A stretch of 64,000 nt of DNA. It comes from DATBHW01 sp964522745 (GTDB lineage: Bacteria > Chloroflexota > Ktedonobacteria > Ktedonobacterales > DATBGS01). Position numbers and translations under genes: made by a program. Shown piece after piece: positions 1 through 7,160 of the stretch (its first letter is position 1; each line of letters opens with the position of its first letter). The notes beneath the pieces were generated by a model, which was not told the origin of the DNA, ran no database searches, and saw only the letters and a list, made by a program, of their open reading frames with translations. The stretch covers positions 1 through 64,000 of the forward strand of contig CAZFWN010000003.1 of NCBI GenBank assembly GCA_964522745.1. Reading direction: 5' to 3'.

Positions 1-189
1 GTTCGCATCGAACCAACACCCGACCACGCTCACAGTGCAGCCGATAGGGATTGGTGTATGGCGTCATTCTAGCAGAGGATGCCAACAAACGCAACCCAGC
101 GGCCATGCACCCAAGCCAAGAGCAACGGGCATGGCCGCTTTCCCTCCATAGAAGCAATCTACCGAAAGAGAAAGGAGGCAGATCAGCAA

Positions 190-276
190 AAAACAGCGAG
201 GCGCTGAGGCACTGGGGAGTCACGGTCCCCAGTGCTAAAAACAGCGAGGCGCTGGAGCGTCACGGTCCCCAGCGCT
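190..276. repeat. Tandem duplicated hairpin unit
   Basis: The 17-mer AAAACAGCGAGGCGCTG occurs at 190-206 and 238-254, and GTCACGGTCCCCAGYGCT at 219-236 and 259-276. The first unit also contains a perfect 10-bp inverted repeat (209-218 with 226-235, loop 7 nt). The second unit is 8 nt shorter and pairs GCGCTGG with CCAGCGC. Two units are visible; function unknown. Confidence 0.7.
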
Positions 277-352
277 CTAGCGAATCCGCCACCGAGCCAG
301 CACCAGCCATCATACCAGCACCAGCCGCAGCCGGGTTCGCTATCAAGAGTAT

Positions 353-370
353 ACCCCAGGTTTCTGGGGT
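353..370. repeat. Short perfect hairpin ACCCCAG-GTTT-CTGGGGT
   Basis: A 7-bp perfect inverted repeat with a 4-nt loop, about 90 nt upstream of the first gene start. No T-tract follows on either strand, so it is not a clear intrinsic terminator. Confidence 0.5.
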
Positions 371-460
371 CTGGCATCGCCGGGACCGTCCGGCGTACAG
401 GCAGAACAAAGGGCACAGCACGGCGCGCTGCTTATGTCGCAGCGCGCAGGAGATAGGGTT

Positions 461-1390
461 ATGATCGAGGCACGCTACGAAAGCGTGACGCATGGCATTC
501 ATATTCGTCACGGGGTTTGCTCCGCTCCCAGTGGGCACCATGAGGCCATTGCATACCGAACCTACCAGGCGGGAGTTACGCCGTGGGCTACGGTGCTGGT
601 CGTGCCCGGTGCCTTTGAAACCGGTGCGCTGTACCATCCCCTGGCGTTTTGGCTCGCCGAGCAGGGGATGCGGGTCATCCTCTTTCATCTGGGCGAGCAC
701 GGGACTGCGGGATGGTATTCGTTCGCTGGCGGTCATCTGGAGGCGCTGCATCTGACAGACGAGCTCTGGCACTTGTCGCTCGTGCTCCAGCAGCGCGAGG
801 ACGTGGGGGCGCCACTTATTCTCGCTGGGAGTGGCCTGGGCGGAGTGCTGGCCCAACTGGCGGCCCTCTCGCACCCTCGCGTCGCAGCTCTCGCCCTCTT
901 TGGCACCAGCACGCCAGAGCAGGCTGGAGAGACCTGGGCAGCGCTGCTCACCCCCCGCGTCCGGCGCTGGCCCTGGCGCACCAGACATGAGTGGAAACCG
1001 CTCGCTCGCCTCTGGCCGCCGGCACAGCAGCACTTGCGCAGCATCTGGCTGCCAGCCACCACGAGCGACTACGGCCTCTTTGCGGTGTGGCACCTGCTCG
1101 GTGAGGAGTCACCGCACCTGGCCGCTGATGCTGCCGCACTGGCACATCAGTCGCCGCTGGCCCGTCTTCCAGCGCTCGTGTGTGTCGGTGCCCAGGACCC
1201 CTTCGTCTCGCTTAGCACCGCCTGGGCGACGGCTCGTGCGTATAACACCGGGCATCTCCTGCTGCCTCATGCCGCCCACTTGTTGTTGACCGGCCCGGCC
1301 TGGCTCGAAAGCGCCAAGCGGCTGCTGGACTTTAGTCGGCAGGTGTCCCATGCCTATCGTACAGATCTGTTGGAAAGGAGTGGCTTATGA
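461..1390 (+). CDS. Alpha/beta-hydrolase-like protein with altered nucleophile elbow
   Basis: A 309-residue protein with the alpha/beta-hydrolase layout: an oxyanion-type segment LVVPGAFE (residues 46-53), a nucleophile-elbow-like AGSGLGG (122-128), an acid-like D246 in GAQDPF and H273 in PHAAH. In the canonical GHSxGG elbow the third residue is the nucleophile; here that position (125) is Gly and a Ser sits one residue earlier. The enzyme may therefore be inactive or use a shifted Ser. The start at 461 is preferred over 434 because AGGAGAT lies about 6 nt upstream. The stop overlaps the next start (ATGA), so translation is probably coupled. Substrate unknown. Confidence 0.7.
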   Translation: MIEARYESVTHGIHIRHGVCSAPSGHHEAIAYRTYQAGVTPWATVLVVPGAFETGALYHPLAFWLAEQGMRVILFHLGEHGTAGWYSFAGGHLEALHLTDELWHLSLVLQQREDVGAPLILAGSGLGGVLAQLAALSHPRVAALALFGTSTPEQAGETWAALLTPRVRRWPWRTRHEWKPLARLWPPAQQHLRSIWLPATTSDYGLFAVWHLLGEESPHLAADAAALAHQSPLARLPALVCVGAQDPFVSLSTAWATARAYNTGHLLLPHAAHLLLTGPAWLESAKRLLDFSRQVSHAYRTDLLERSGL

Positions 1391-1890
1391 CCATACCGAT
1401 CATCTCTGAGCGTGCCCTCCCCTGGAGGGCAGCGGCTGACATGCCCGACCCCTGGAGACTGAATGTTCTGGCCCAGATCCACACCGAGCACGATGGCCTG
1501 GTGCTGGAGGTCGAGCACACGACCCTGGCCGAGCGCATGGTCGAACGCTGGCGCCTCGCGTTTGAGGGGTGCGTCGCCTTCAAACAGGAGCCGGTCGGGT
1601 TCCCTGGCAATCCCCGACTCATCCGCGTTGACTGGAGCCGTCCCCTCTGCCCGCCGCCCACGACGCTCTGGATCATCCAGGGGTCTGAGTGGCTGCCGAC
1701 CTGCGGCACGGGCGAGCTGGAGCCAGGGTGCTTGCAACACTATGTGGTCTTTGAAGCCACCCGCAGCCGGGTCTGGCACATCGCTGCCAGAACCGCTCAG
1801 GCAACGCGCCTGGAAGTACCATCGCGCCCGCCGGCGGCGCTGATGAACGGCGTAACTATGGGTACAACTGAGGAGGTCCACCAGCCATGA
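1387..1890 (+). CDS. Conserved-looking hypothetical protein
   Basis: A 167-residue protein that I do not recognise. It has no signal peptide, membrane segment or obvious motif. It is rich in Trp, Pro and Glu, and its length and frame are well kept between two coupled genes. Its ATG overlaps the stop of the upstream hydrolase-like gene by 4 nt (ATGA), with GAAAGGAG upstream, and its own stop again forms ATGA with a possible start of the next gene. The coupling indicates that it is a real member of a three-gene operon. Confidence 0.6.
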   Translation: MTIPIISERALPWRAAADMPDPWRLNVLAQIHTEHDGLVLEVEHTTLAERMVERWRLAFEGCVAFKQEPVGFPGNPRLIRVDWSRPLCPPPTTLWIIQGSEWLPTCGTGELEPGCLQHYVVFEATRSRVWHIAARTAQATRLEVPSRPPAALMNGVTMGTTEEVHQP

Positions 1891-1933
1891 TGCTCACATC
1901 GTCTCCCGTCCGCCCCACATCGAAGGGCCGGCG

Positions 1934-2278
1934 GTGCCCTATGCCGCCATTGAGGCTGCCGATTTCCGGGTGGGGCGCATCCTCACGGCGCAGCGAATTC
2001 CCGAAGCGCGCAAGGCCCTCTACGAACTGACGGTAGATGTCGGAGGGCCTCGCCCAGCAATCCGCACCATCCTCAGCGAGATCACCGGGCTGGACGACCC
2101 GGCGCACCAGCTTCCCGGCCTGGTGGTCGTCGTGGGATGCCACATCCAGCCCAAGTCCATCCTGGGTCGGGTCAGCGAAGGATTGCTGCTGACGGCCTAC
2201 CGCGACCCGGCGCGCCGGCAGGGGTCCATCCCGATCCTGGCTCCAGAGGAGGTGCCCGTCAGTAGTCCCGTGCGCTAG
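1934..2278 (+). CDS. tRNA-binding-domain (CsaA/Trbp111-like) protein
   Basis: A 114-residue single-domain protein of the OB-fold tRNA-binding family (CsaA, Trbp111, C-terminal domain of bacterial MetRS). The family hallmark DFRVGRIL is at residues 9-16, followed by LYELTVDVGG and a C-terminal half resembling other CsaA-type proteins. Such proteins bind the tRNA elbow or act as small export chaperones. The GTG at 1934 is the first usable start in frame. The reading frame stays open upstream to 1856, past a strong GAGGAGG and an ATG at 1887 that is in another frame. This suggests a one-base frameshift just after the original start, but the domain itself is complete from the GTG. Confidence 0.7.
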   Translation: MPYAAIEAADFRVGRILTAQRIPEARKALYELTVDVGGPRPAIRTILSEITGLDDPAHQLPGLVVVVGCHIQPKSILGRVSEGLLLTAYRDPARRQGSIPILAPEEVPVSSPVR

Positions 2279-2321
2279 CATCACCCCTACCAGCATGCAG
2301 GAGGTGATGGTAGCGCACGGG
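2267..2321 (+). terminator. Long stem-loop at end of first operon
   Basis: CCCGTGCGCTAGCATCACC (2267-2285) pairs with 2303-2321 with one mismatch in 19 bp, around a 17-nt loop. It overlaps the stop codon of the tRNA-binding-domain gene. No T-run follows, so it may be a transcript-stabilising or factor-assisted stop rather than a classical intrinsic terminator. Confidence 0.55.
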
Positions 2322-3045
2322 AGGTGAGCGTGGGGACAGGTGAGAGCGCCCCCGGAATCAACGAAGCGTTGGCAGTGATGCAGGGTCTGAGCAGGTCACG
2401 AGCCTGTTCTGTCCGTCTGAGGGATCATCTCCCTCCTCGCTCCGGGCATGCTGAGAGGCCGCCTGATGCATCGACCAGCCATGGCTGGTTGTGTACCTGA
2501 ACAACTGAATCTGCTGGCCGAATGGGGAAGGGACTCCTGGCACCGAGGACCGCAGGCTTGTACCCTGCCGACTCGTTGCCGCGTGCGGTGCCGAAGGCTA
2601 TCATCTGGAGCGGTTCTATCGCAGCGGGTTGGAATCCCAGCGCGATGGAAGACCACCAGCGTGGTTCAGAATTCCGAGTCACACGCTCGGCCAGCAGCGC
2701 TTCAATTCAAGACCAGAGCCGCCTGCGCATGCCCTGTGAGAGGTGCATGGTCGCTCCCAGCAGTTGTGCCCTCAGCACCGGGGTGCAGGTGTGGCTCCGT
2801 GGTTTCTTGCGCGAGGAGCGACGCCTGAGCTTGCCCCTGAACAACTGCCGATCCTGCATTTCTCTTCGCTTTGTGCCTCATGTGGAGCGGCCCCGAACCC
2901 AGAGTCAAAGGGAGAGGTTAAGGCTCGCACTTCTTCAGAGGTAATGGCTGGGTGCAAGTGTTCTGCCGGTGTCATTGGATGTGTGGCGAATGCAGGTGCG
3001 TGTAGCGTTGCACAGCCCGCTAGAGTTCTGACCAGGGCCGAGGCA
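2322..3045. other. Gene-free stretch upstream of excisionase
   Basis: About 720 nt with several overlapping open frames on both strands, none giving a recognisable protein, a convincing start or coupling to neighbours. I see no tRNA, no rRNA and no repeat array. It may be decayed sequence belonging to the integrated element whose integrase lies just downstream. Confidence 0.4.
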
Positions 3046-3117
3046 CACACAAGTGGTTTTGTGTGAGGACACTTGCTAGCTTGACTAAGCTAGCAGATGC
3101 CAGCGTATCTCTGGCAT
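3046..3117 (+). promoter_or_regulatory. Three consecutive hairpins before excisionase/integrase
   Basis: Three perfect inverted repeats lie side by side: CACACAA/TTGTGTG (3046-3065), TGCTAGCTT/AAGCTAGCA (3074-3095, loop GACT) and ATGCCAG/CTGGCAT (3097-3117). A TTGACT at 3081-3086 falls inside the second. They could be operators, excisionase arm sites or part of an attachment site for the adjacent recombination genes; which one cannot be told from sequence alone. Confidence 0.45.
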
Positions 3118-3166
3118 GAGTCATCGAGTAACTTGTTGAGAGTGATAAGAACGAGGGAGTGATACC

Positions 3167-3376
3167 ATGGTACAGAATCAAGTTCAACCGCCACCTGCCC
3201 AATTGCTTCTCACCGTCGAAGATGCCGCACATGCGCTGAGCATTGGGCGTACGCTGTTATATGCGCTGATTGCCAACGGCCTGATTACCAGCGTCAAAAT
3301 TGGGCGCGTTCGACGAGTTCCCCTTGCATCACTGGAGCGATTCATCGAGCAGTTGGAGAAGCAGGGAAATGGGTAA
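3167..3376 (+). CDS. Excisionase-family helix-turn-helix protein
   Basis: A 69-residue protein of the MerR-like/HTH_17 excisionase family. It shows the typical LTVEDAAHALSIGRTLLYAL helix-turn-helix (residues 15-34) and the wing IGRVRRVPLASLERFIEQL. Such proteins bind DNA beside integrases and direct excision or control integrase expression. GAGGGAG precedes the ATG. The stop overlaps the integrase start (ATG at 3369), so the two are co-translated. No other phage or plasmid genes are visible nearby. Confidence 0.85.
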   Translation: MVQNQVQPPPAQLLLTVEDAAHALSIGRTLLYALIANGLITSVKIGRVRRVPLASLERFIEQLEKQGNG

Positions 3377-4514
3377 ACGAGGCAATCAGGAGGGAACCAT
3401 CACAAAGCGAAAAGACGGGCGATGGGAAGCTCGTCTTTCCCTGCCCAATGGGAGGCGCAAAAGCTTCTATGGCAAGACGCGCCAGGAAGTTGCGCGCCAA
3501 CTGACCCAGGCGCAGCAGGGGCTGCAAACAGGCTTGCCGGTTGTCTCTGATCGGCAGACGGTAGAGCAATATCTGTTGTCCTGGCTGGAGGTCATGAAAA
3601 GCCAGGTCCGCTTTAGCAGCTGGCGGCGCTATAATGATGTTGTCAGCCTCCATATCAACCCGGTGCTGGGCAAAACGCACCTGAGTAAGCTGCTACCCCA
3701 ACAGATACAGCTGCTCTATACCCAAAAGTTGCAGGAAGGACTCTCGCCCACCACCGTGCGCAGCATCCATCTCCGGCTGCATCACGCCCTCAAAGATGCC
3801 CTGCGGCTCGGCCTGGTTGCGTTCAACGTATCGGAGAAGGTCTCACCCCCACGCGCAGCGCCTCACGAGATACAGACGCTTTCAGAAGACCAGGCGCGGC
3901 AGCTAAGAACTGCCGCCATTGGTGAGCGCTTTGAAGCGCTCTATGTGCTGGCGCTGACTACTGGGATGCGCGAGGGCGAACTGCTGGCGCTGCGCTGGCA
4001 GGATGTTGATCTAGAGCAAGCGCTCTTGCAGGTGCGCGTCACGATTCAGGAAAGCCGTCGCCAGGGCGAGAACGGAAAGCTTGTCAATGTCTACATTCTG
4101 GCGGAACCGAAAACCGCCAAATCGCGCCGGCGCATCAGTCTCGCGCCAGTGGCTGTCGAGGCGCTGCGCGCCCATCGGAAGCGCCAGAATGAAGAGCGGC
4201 TGCTGCTTGGGCCGGCCTGGGATACGACCTACGATCTCGTCTTTCCCAATACGATTGGCCGGCTGACAGACCCACACAATTTTCTGGTCATGTTTCGCCG
4301 TGTGTTAAAAAAAGCCACCCTGCCGCGTCTGCGCTTTCACGATCTGCGGCATACCGCTGCTACCTTGCTGTTACGACGTGGCATCAATCCCAAAGTTGTG
4401 GCTGAGATGCTGGGGCATGCGAGCGTCAGAATCACGCTGGACTTGTATTCGCATGTGGCCCCAGACATGCAGGAGACAGCGGCGATGGTGATGGAAGCCG
4501 TGTTTGGAGGCTAA
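3369..4514 (+). CDS. Tyrosine site-specific recombinase (integrase)
   Basis: A 381-residue phage-type integrase. Domains in order: an N-terminal arm-binding region (about 5-57, GTITKRKDGRWEARL), a SAM-like core-binding domain (about 62-150) and the catalytic domain. Catalytic residues are visible: R201 in TGMREGELLALRW, K248 or K251 in the beta-hairpin, H324 and R327 in HDLRH, H350 in LGHAS and Y360 in LDLYSH. The ATG at 3369 is preferred because it follows GCAGGGAA and overlaps the excisionase stop; an earlier in-frame start at 3300 would lie inside that gene. All catalytic residues are intact. The substrate site was not found. Confidence 0.93.
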   Translation: MGKRGNQEGTITKRKDGRWEARLSLPNGRRKSFYGKTRQEVARQLTQAQQGLQTGLPVVSDRQTVEQYLLSWLEVMKSQVRFSSWRRYNDVVSLHINPVLGKTHLSKLLPQQIQLLYTQKLQEGLSPTTVRSIHLRLHHALKDALRLGLVAFNVSEKVSPPRAAPHEIQTLSEDQARQLRTAAIGERFEALYVLALTTGMREGELLALRWQDVDLEQALLQVRVTIQESRRQGENGKLVNVYILAEPKTAKSRRRISLAPVAVEALRAHRKRQNEERLLLGPAWDTTYDLVFPNTIGRLTDPHNFLVMFRRVLKKATLPRLRFHDLRHTAATLLLRRGINPKVVAEMLGHASVRITLDLYSHVAPDMQETAAMVMEAVFGG

Positions 4515-4554
4515 TGCGTCTGGGTTGTGGTCACTCTTGTGGTCAAATCATCGG

Positions 4555-4573
4555 GCGCGCGCCGAGAGCGCGC
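4555..4573. terminator. GC hairpin between convergent integrase and radical SAM gene
   Basis: GCGCGC (4555-4560) pairs with GCGCGC (4568-4573) around a 7-nt loop. It lies in the 77-nt gap between two convergent genes and could end transcription from either side, although T-tracts are poor. Confidence 0.35.
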
Positions 4574-4591
4574 AGAAATACAGGGAGTCAT

Positions 4592-6025
4592 TCAAGAAAA
4601 CGTGGGATCAAACTGATCCTGAGTGGGTTCCGCTCAGCAGAACCAGGATTCGGTCAGGTGGGGAGTCGCTTTCCTGGCAGGAGGCAGGCTGGTCTGTCGG
4701 GCTGCGCTTCTGGACAAGCCAGCAGCCTCTTCGGCCAGCGCTTTGATCATAAAAAAAGCCTCTGCTGCTGGCAGGCCGTCGCGCTCAGCCTGTTCTACCT
4801 GAATGGCAACGTCGCGCTGCAAGTGATCCATACGTGAATCGGGATGCACCCAGCCATAGCTGAAGGAGGCAGCATCCAGGTCCGTCAGGAAGGGGTGTAT
4901 TGCGGGCTGGTCTAGCAGCGCTGAGCCAGGCGGCAGCAAGAGCCTGATGGAGTAGTGAACCGGGTCGATCTGGTCGATCAAACGCGCGTCCTCAACGAAA
5001 TTGAGCAGGTCCAGATAATCGTCAAGCGTGGTCCAGGGGGTGAACGGGAGGAGCGAGGGGCGCATGGGGATGTCGGCGCTCTCCAGAATGCCTACTGCTT
5101 CGATGACATCGGCTCTGGTATGGCCTTTGTCCAGGTGTCTCAGCACATGATCGCTCACCGATTCAACTGCCGAAACGATGAAGGCGCAGCCCAGTTCATG
5201 TAGCTCCGGGAAGAGCGAACGCTGCTCCAGAATATGCTCGATCTTGATCGTGGCATCGAAGGTGAGTGCCGGAAATTCGGTGTGCATGGCCCGTAGAATC
5301 TTTAACGAGTGGCCTGGGCCGTTGAGAAAGTCGGGATCGCCGAAGGTAATATGCTGCGCGCCTGACTGGACCTGCGCCCGAATATCCTGCAAAACAACCT
5401 CACGTGGGAGGACAAAGAAGCGTCCCTGGTAGACTGGAGTGATCGGGCAGTGCAGGCAGGTATGCAGGCAGCCCCGGCTGGCTTCAACATAGCCGGTCAG
5501 CGCCAGGTGATCGCCACGTTGCAGGCGCGCGTAGCGCTGGAGCGGCGGAAGTTTCTGACGGTCGGGCTGGACGAAGGGCAGGCGAGCGAGAACGGGTTTG
5601 GCTCGCCGCCGGCGGGTGCTGACGCCCGGCATGGTTTCGGTGTCGCTGGTTTCCAATGCACGCGCCAGGCCAAGCAGCGCTTGCTCATATTCGCCGCCAA
5701 TGACAAAATCAACGCCCTGCTCGAAGAGGTACTCGGCGTTCAGGGAGGCATAGAGGCCATAGAAGCAGAGCCGCGCACGAGGGTTGACCCGCTGAACTCG
5801 CTCCGCAACGCGCATTGCCAGCCGCAGCGCGGTGTGCATTGGCACGGAGATACACACGAGCTTCGCCTGGCTGATCGCCTCATCTGACAGCGTTTCTACG
5901 CTGGTATCGACAGCGACCGGGGCGTATCCGGCGTGCGCGAGTACCGCAAGCGGCGAGGCCAGGTTGAGTGGCTGATGCCCAAGCTCGTAGCAGGAAATGA
6001 GCAGAATGGCCCCTGGTGTTCTCAT
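4592..6025 (-). CDS. CUAEP-tail B12-binding radical SAM selenoprotein
   Basis: A predicted 477-residue radical SAM protein if the TGA at 4634-4636 is read as selenocysteine. Residues 1-130 resemble a cobalamin-binding domain of B12-radical SAM enzymes. The 4Fe-4S motif is C186-x3-C190-x2-C193 in RGCLHTCLHCPI, followed by a SAM-barrel with FGDPDF. Conventional reading would stop after C463, but the TGA continues in frame as A-E-P and ten more residues to a TGA at 4592-4594. The resulting C-U-A-E-P is the tail that names the CUAEP/CCAEP-tail radical SAM family. A hairpin suited to selenocysteine insertion lies 20 nt past the TGA. The ATG at 6025 overlaps the stop of the YggX-like gene (ATGA); frames upstream of it belong to that gene. 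The reaction is unknown. Confidence 0.88.
4605..4619 (-). promoter_or_regulatory. Candidate bacterial SECIS hairpin
   Basis: On the minus strand GGATCA-GTT-TGATCC forms a perfect 6-bp stem with a three-base loop whose first base is G. The loop begins 20 nt after the in-frame TGA. As I recall the bacterial rule, the apical loop lies roughly 16-37 nt past the TGA with a G in its first two bases; this hairpin fits. It overlaps the coding region of the predicted tail. Confidence 0.65.
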
Positions 6026-6360
6026 TTCTTGCGTGGGGGTGCGCCGCCTCCGCCCTTGCTTCCGGCGCCCACTGGCGCGCCGCCGCCTTTGCTGCCCTCT
6101 GGGGTCCACCCTTCGGGCATGCGCGCATCCTGGCCGAAGAAGAATTCTTCCATCTGCTCCCTCAGCAGCTTGCGCGCCTCCGGGTCGGCCATATTCAAGC
6201 CATAATGATTGATAATCAAGGTAGACTGAGCCGGCCACATGGCGTAGGCTTCGGCAGAGATATGCTCGTAGATGCGCTGGCCGAGTTCGCCGGAGAAGGG
6301 CGGTTTTTCCAGGCCCGGCAGTTCGCGGCCCAACTTCACACACTGAACCATTCGTGGCAT
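6022..6360 (-). CDS. YggX-like Fe(II)-trafficking / oxidative damage protection protein
   Basis: A 112-residue protein matching the small YggX family, which protects iron-sulfur proteins from oxidative damage and may move Fe(II). Family features are visible: the N-terminal V-x-C-V-K-L-G-R-E, GELGQRIYEHIS, MWPAQSTLIINHYGLN and EARKLLREQMEEFFFGQ, then EGWTPEG. It is about 20 residues longer than the usual 90 because of a Gly/Lys-rich tail. GACAGGAG precedes the ATG. Its stop overlaps the start of the radical SAM selenoprotein, so an iron-sulfur protection role for that oxygen-sensitive partner is a reasonable inference. Confidence 0.85.
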   Translation of the reverse strand: MPRMVQCVKLGRELPGLEKPPFSGELGQRIYEHISAEAYAMWPAQSTLIINHYGLNMADPEARKLLREQMEEFFFGQDARMPEGWTPEGSKGGGAPVGAGSKGGGGAPPRKK

Positions 6361-6396
6361 AGCGTTACTCCTGTCGCCGATAATGGCATCTTCTAT

Positions 6397-6427
6397 GACA
6401 TAGTATGGTCTCAGAGGATACTATGTC
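6397..6427. promoter_or_regulatory. Perfect palindrome spanning the formyltransferase start codon
   Basis: GACATAGTAT (6397-6406) and ATACTATGTC (6418-6427) are perfect inverted repeats separated by 11 nt. The right arm contains the ATG at 6423 and the spacer contains its GAGG ribosome binding site. It sits between divergent genes. It could be an operator for both, or an RNA hairpin that hides the start codon. Confidence 0.7.
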
Positions 6428-7154
6428 AACTACCAAACCAACTGAAAAGATGGCACAGATCAGCCCGCGTGTTCTCTATCTGGGCACCACAGGTGCTTTT
6501 TCCATACCCCCGCTGGAGGCACTGCTTGCCGATGGGCTGACCGTCTGCGCGCTCGTCGTGCCGACCCAAGGAGCGCCGACCAGCGCGCCGGCTCGTCTTG
6601 TTGTGCCGCCAGCGCCGCCAGCGCAGGGTCGCGCCACTCTCCCTATGCGCTCACCGTTCATGAATCGGACCATCGTACAGATCGCCTGGGAGCAAGGCAT
6701 CCCGGTGGTGGAGGTTGGTCGCCTTGCCAGCCTGCAAACGCTGGAGATGCTGGCAAGTTTCCGTCCCGATGCGATCTGCGTTGCCTGTTTTCCCTGGCGT
6801 CTCCCACCAGCGCTCCTGAAGATACCTCCGCTGGGTTGCCTGAATGTTCATCCCTCGCTTTTGCCGGCTTATCGGGGGCCGTCGCCGGAATTTTGGGTCT
6901 TGCGCAACGGCGAGCGCACCACCGGCGTGACTATTCACCTGATGGATGAACACCTGGATACCGGCGATATCTTGCTCCAGGAGGCGTTTGAGATTCCAGA
7001 GGGAATCACCGCCGCTGCCCTTGAGCAGCACTGCGCGGTGCTGGGCGGGCCGCTGCTGGCGCGAGCGGTGCGCGCCCTGGCTGCCGGCACCGCTGCCAGA
7101 GTGAAGCAGGATGAGTCGCGGGCCAGCTATTATTCCTGGCCCGCTGAAGGGTAG
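6423..7154 (+). CDS. Short Fmt-like formyltransferase
   Basis: A 243-residue protein with the formyl_trans_N fold of methionyl-tRNA formyltransferase, which transfers formyl from 10-formyl-tetrahydrofolate. The signature N141-V-H143-P-S-L-L-P-A-Y-R-G and the acidic DTGD at 179-182 carry the usual catalytic Asn, His and Asp. It is shorter than Fmt (about 310) and lacks the C-terminal OB-like tRNA-binding domain. It also carries a Pro/Ala-rich insertion near residues 49-72. The substrate is therefore probably not initiator tRNA, or recognition differs. The start at 6423 is chosen over 6405 because AGAGGA is 4-9 nt upstream. Confidence 0.75.
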   Translation: MSTTKPTEKMAQISPRVLYLGTTGAFSIPPLEALLADGLTVCALVVPTQGAPTSAPARLVVPPAPPAQGRATLPMRSPFMNRTIVQIAWEQGIPVVEVGRLASLQTLEMLASFRPDAICVACFPWRLPPALLKIPPLGCLNVHPSLLPAYRGPSPEFWVLRNGERTTGVTIHLMDEHLDTGDILLQEAFEIPEGITAAALEQHCAVLGGPLLARAVRALAAGTAARVKQDESRASYYSWPAEG

Positions 7155-7160
7155 CGCGGC

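Larger units (their letters stand above)
1..460. other. Noncoding, hairpin-rich region at window start
   Basis: No convincing gene is visible here; the overlapping reading frames look like random open frames. The stretch holds a short hairpin at 1-13, a tandemly duplicated hairpin unit at 190-276 and a hairpin at 353-370. It ends at the ribosome binding site of the first gene. It could be an intergenic regulatory or repeat region of a gene left of the window. Confidence 0.5.

Noticed and set aside
1..60. Possible tRNA 3' half on the minus strand (GGTTCGATGCGAAC)
   Set aside because: The T-arm-like stem has a mismatch, and no D-arm, anticodon stem or acceptor pairing can be built from the flanking sequence.
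190..276. CRISPR array
   Set aside because: Only two imperfect units, no regular spacers and no cas genes.
2448..2944. Overlapping open frames on both strands as genes
   Set aside because: No recognisable domains, poor starts, and mutually overlapping frames typical of GC-rich noncoding DNA.
3046..4573. Attachment-site direct repeats flanking the integrase
   Set aside because: I found no convincing matching repeat on both sides, nor a tRNA gene to serve as target.
4634..4636. Ordinary stop codon for the radical SAM gene
   Set aside because: The next codons give the family tail A-E-P after C-TGA, and a SECIS-like hairpin follows at proper distance.
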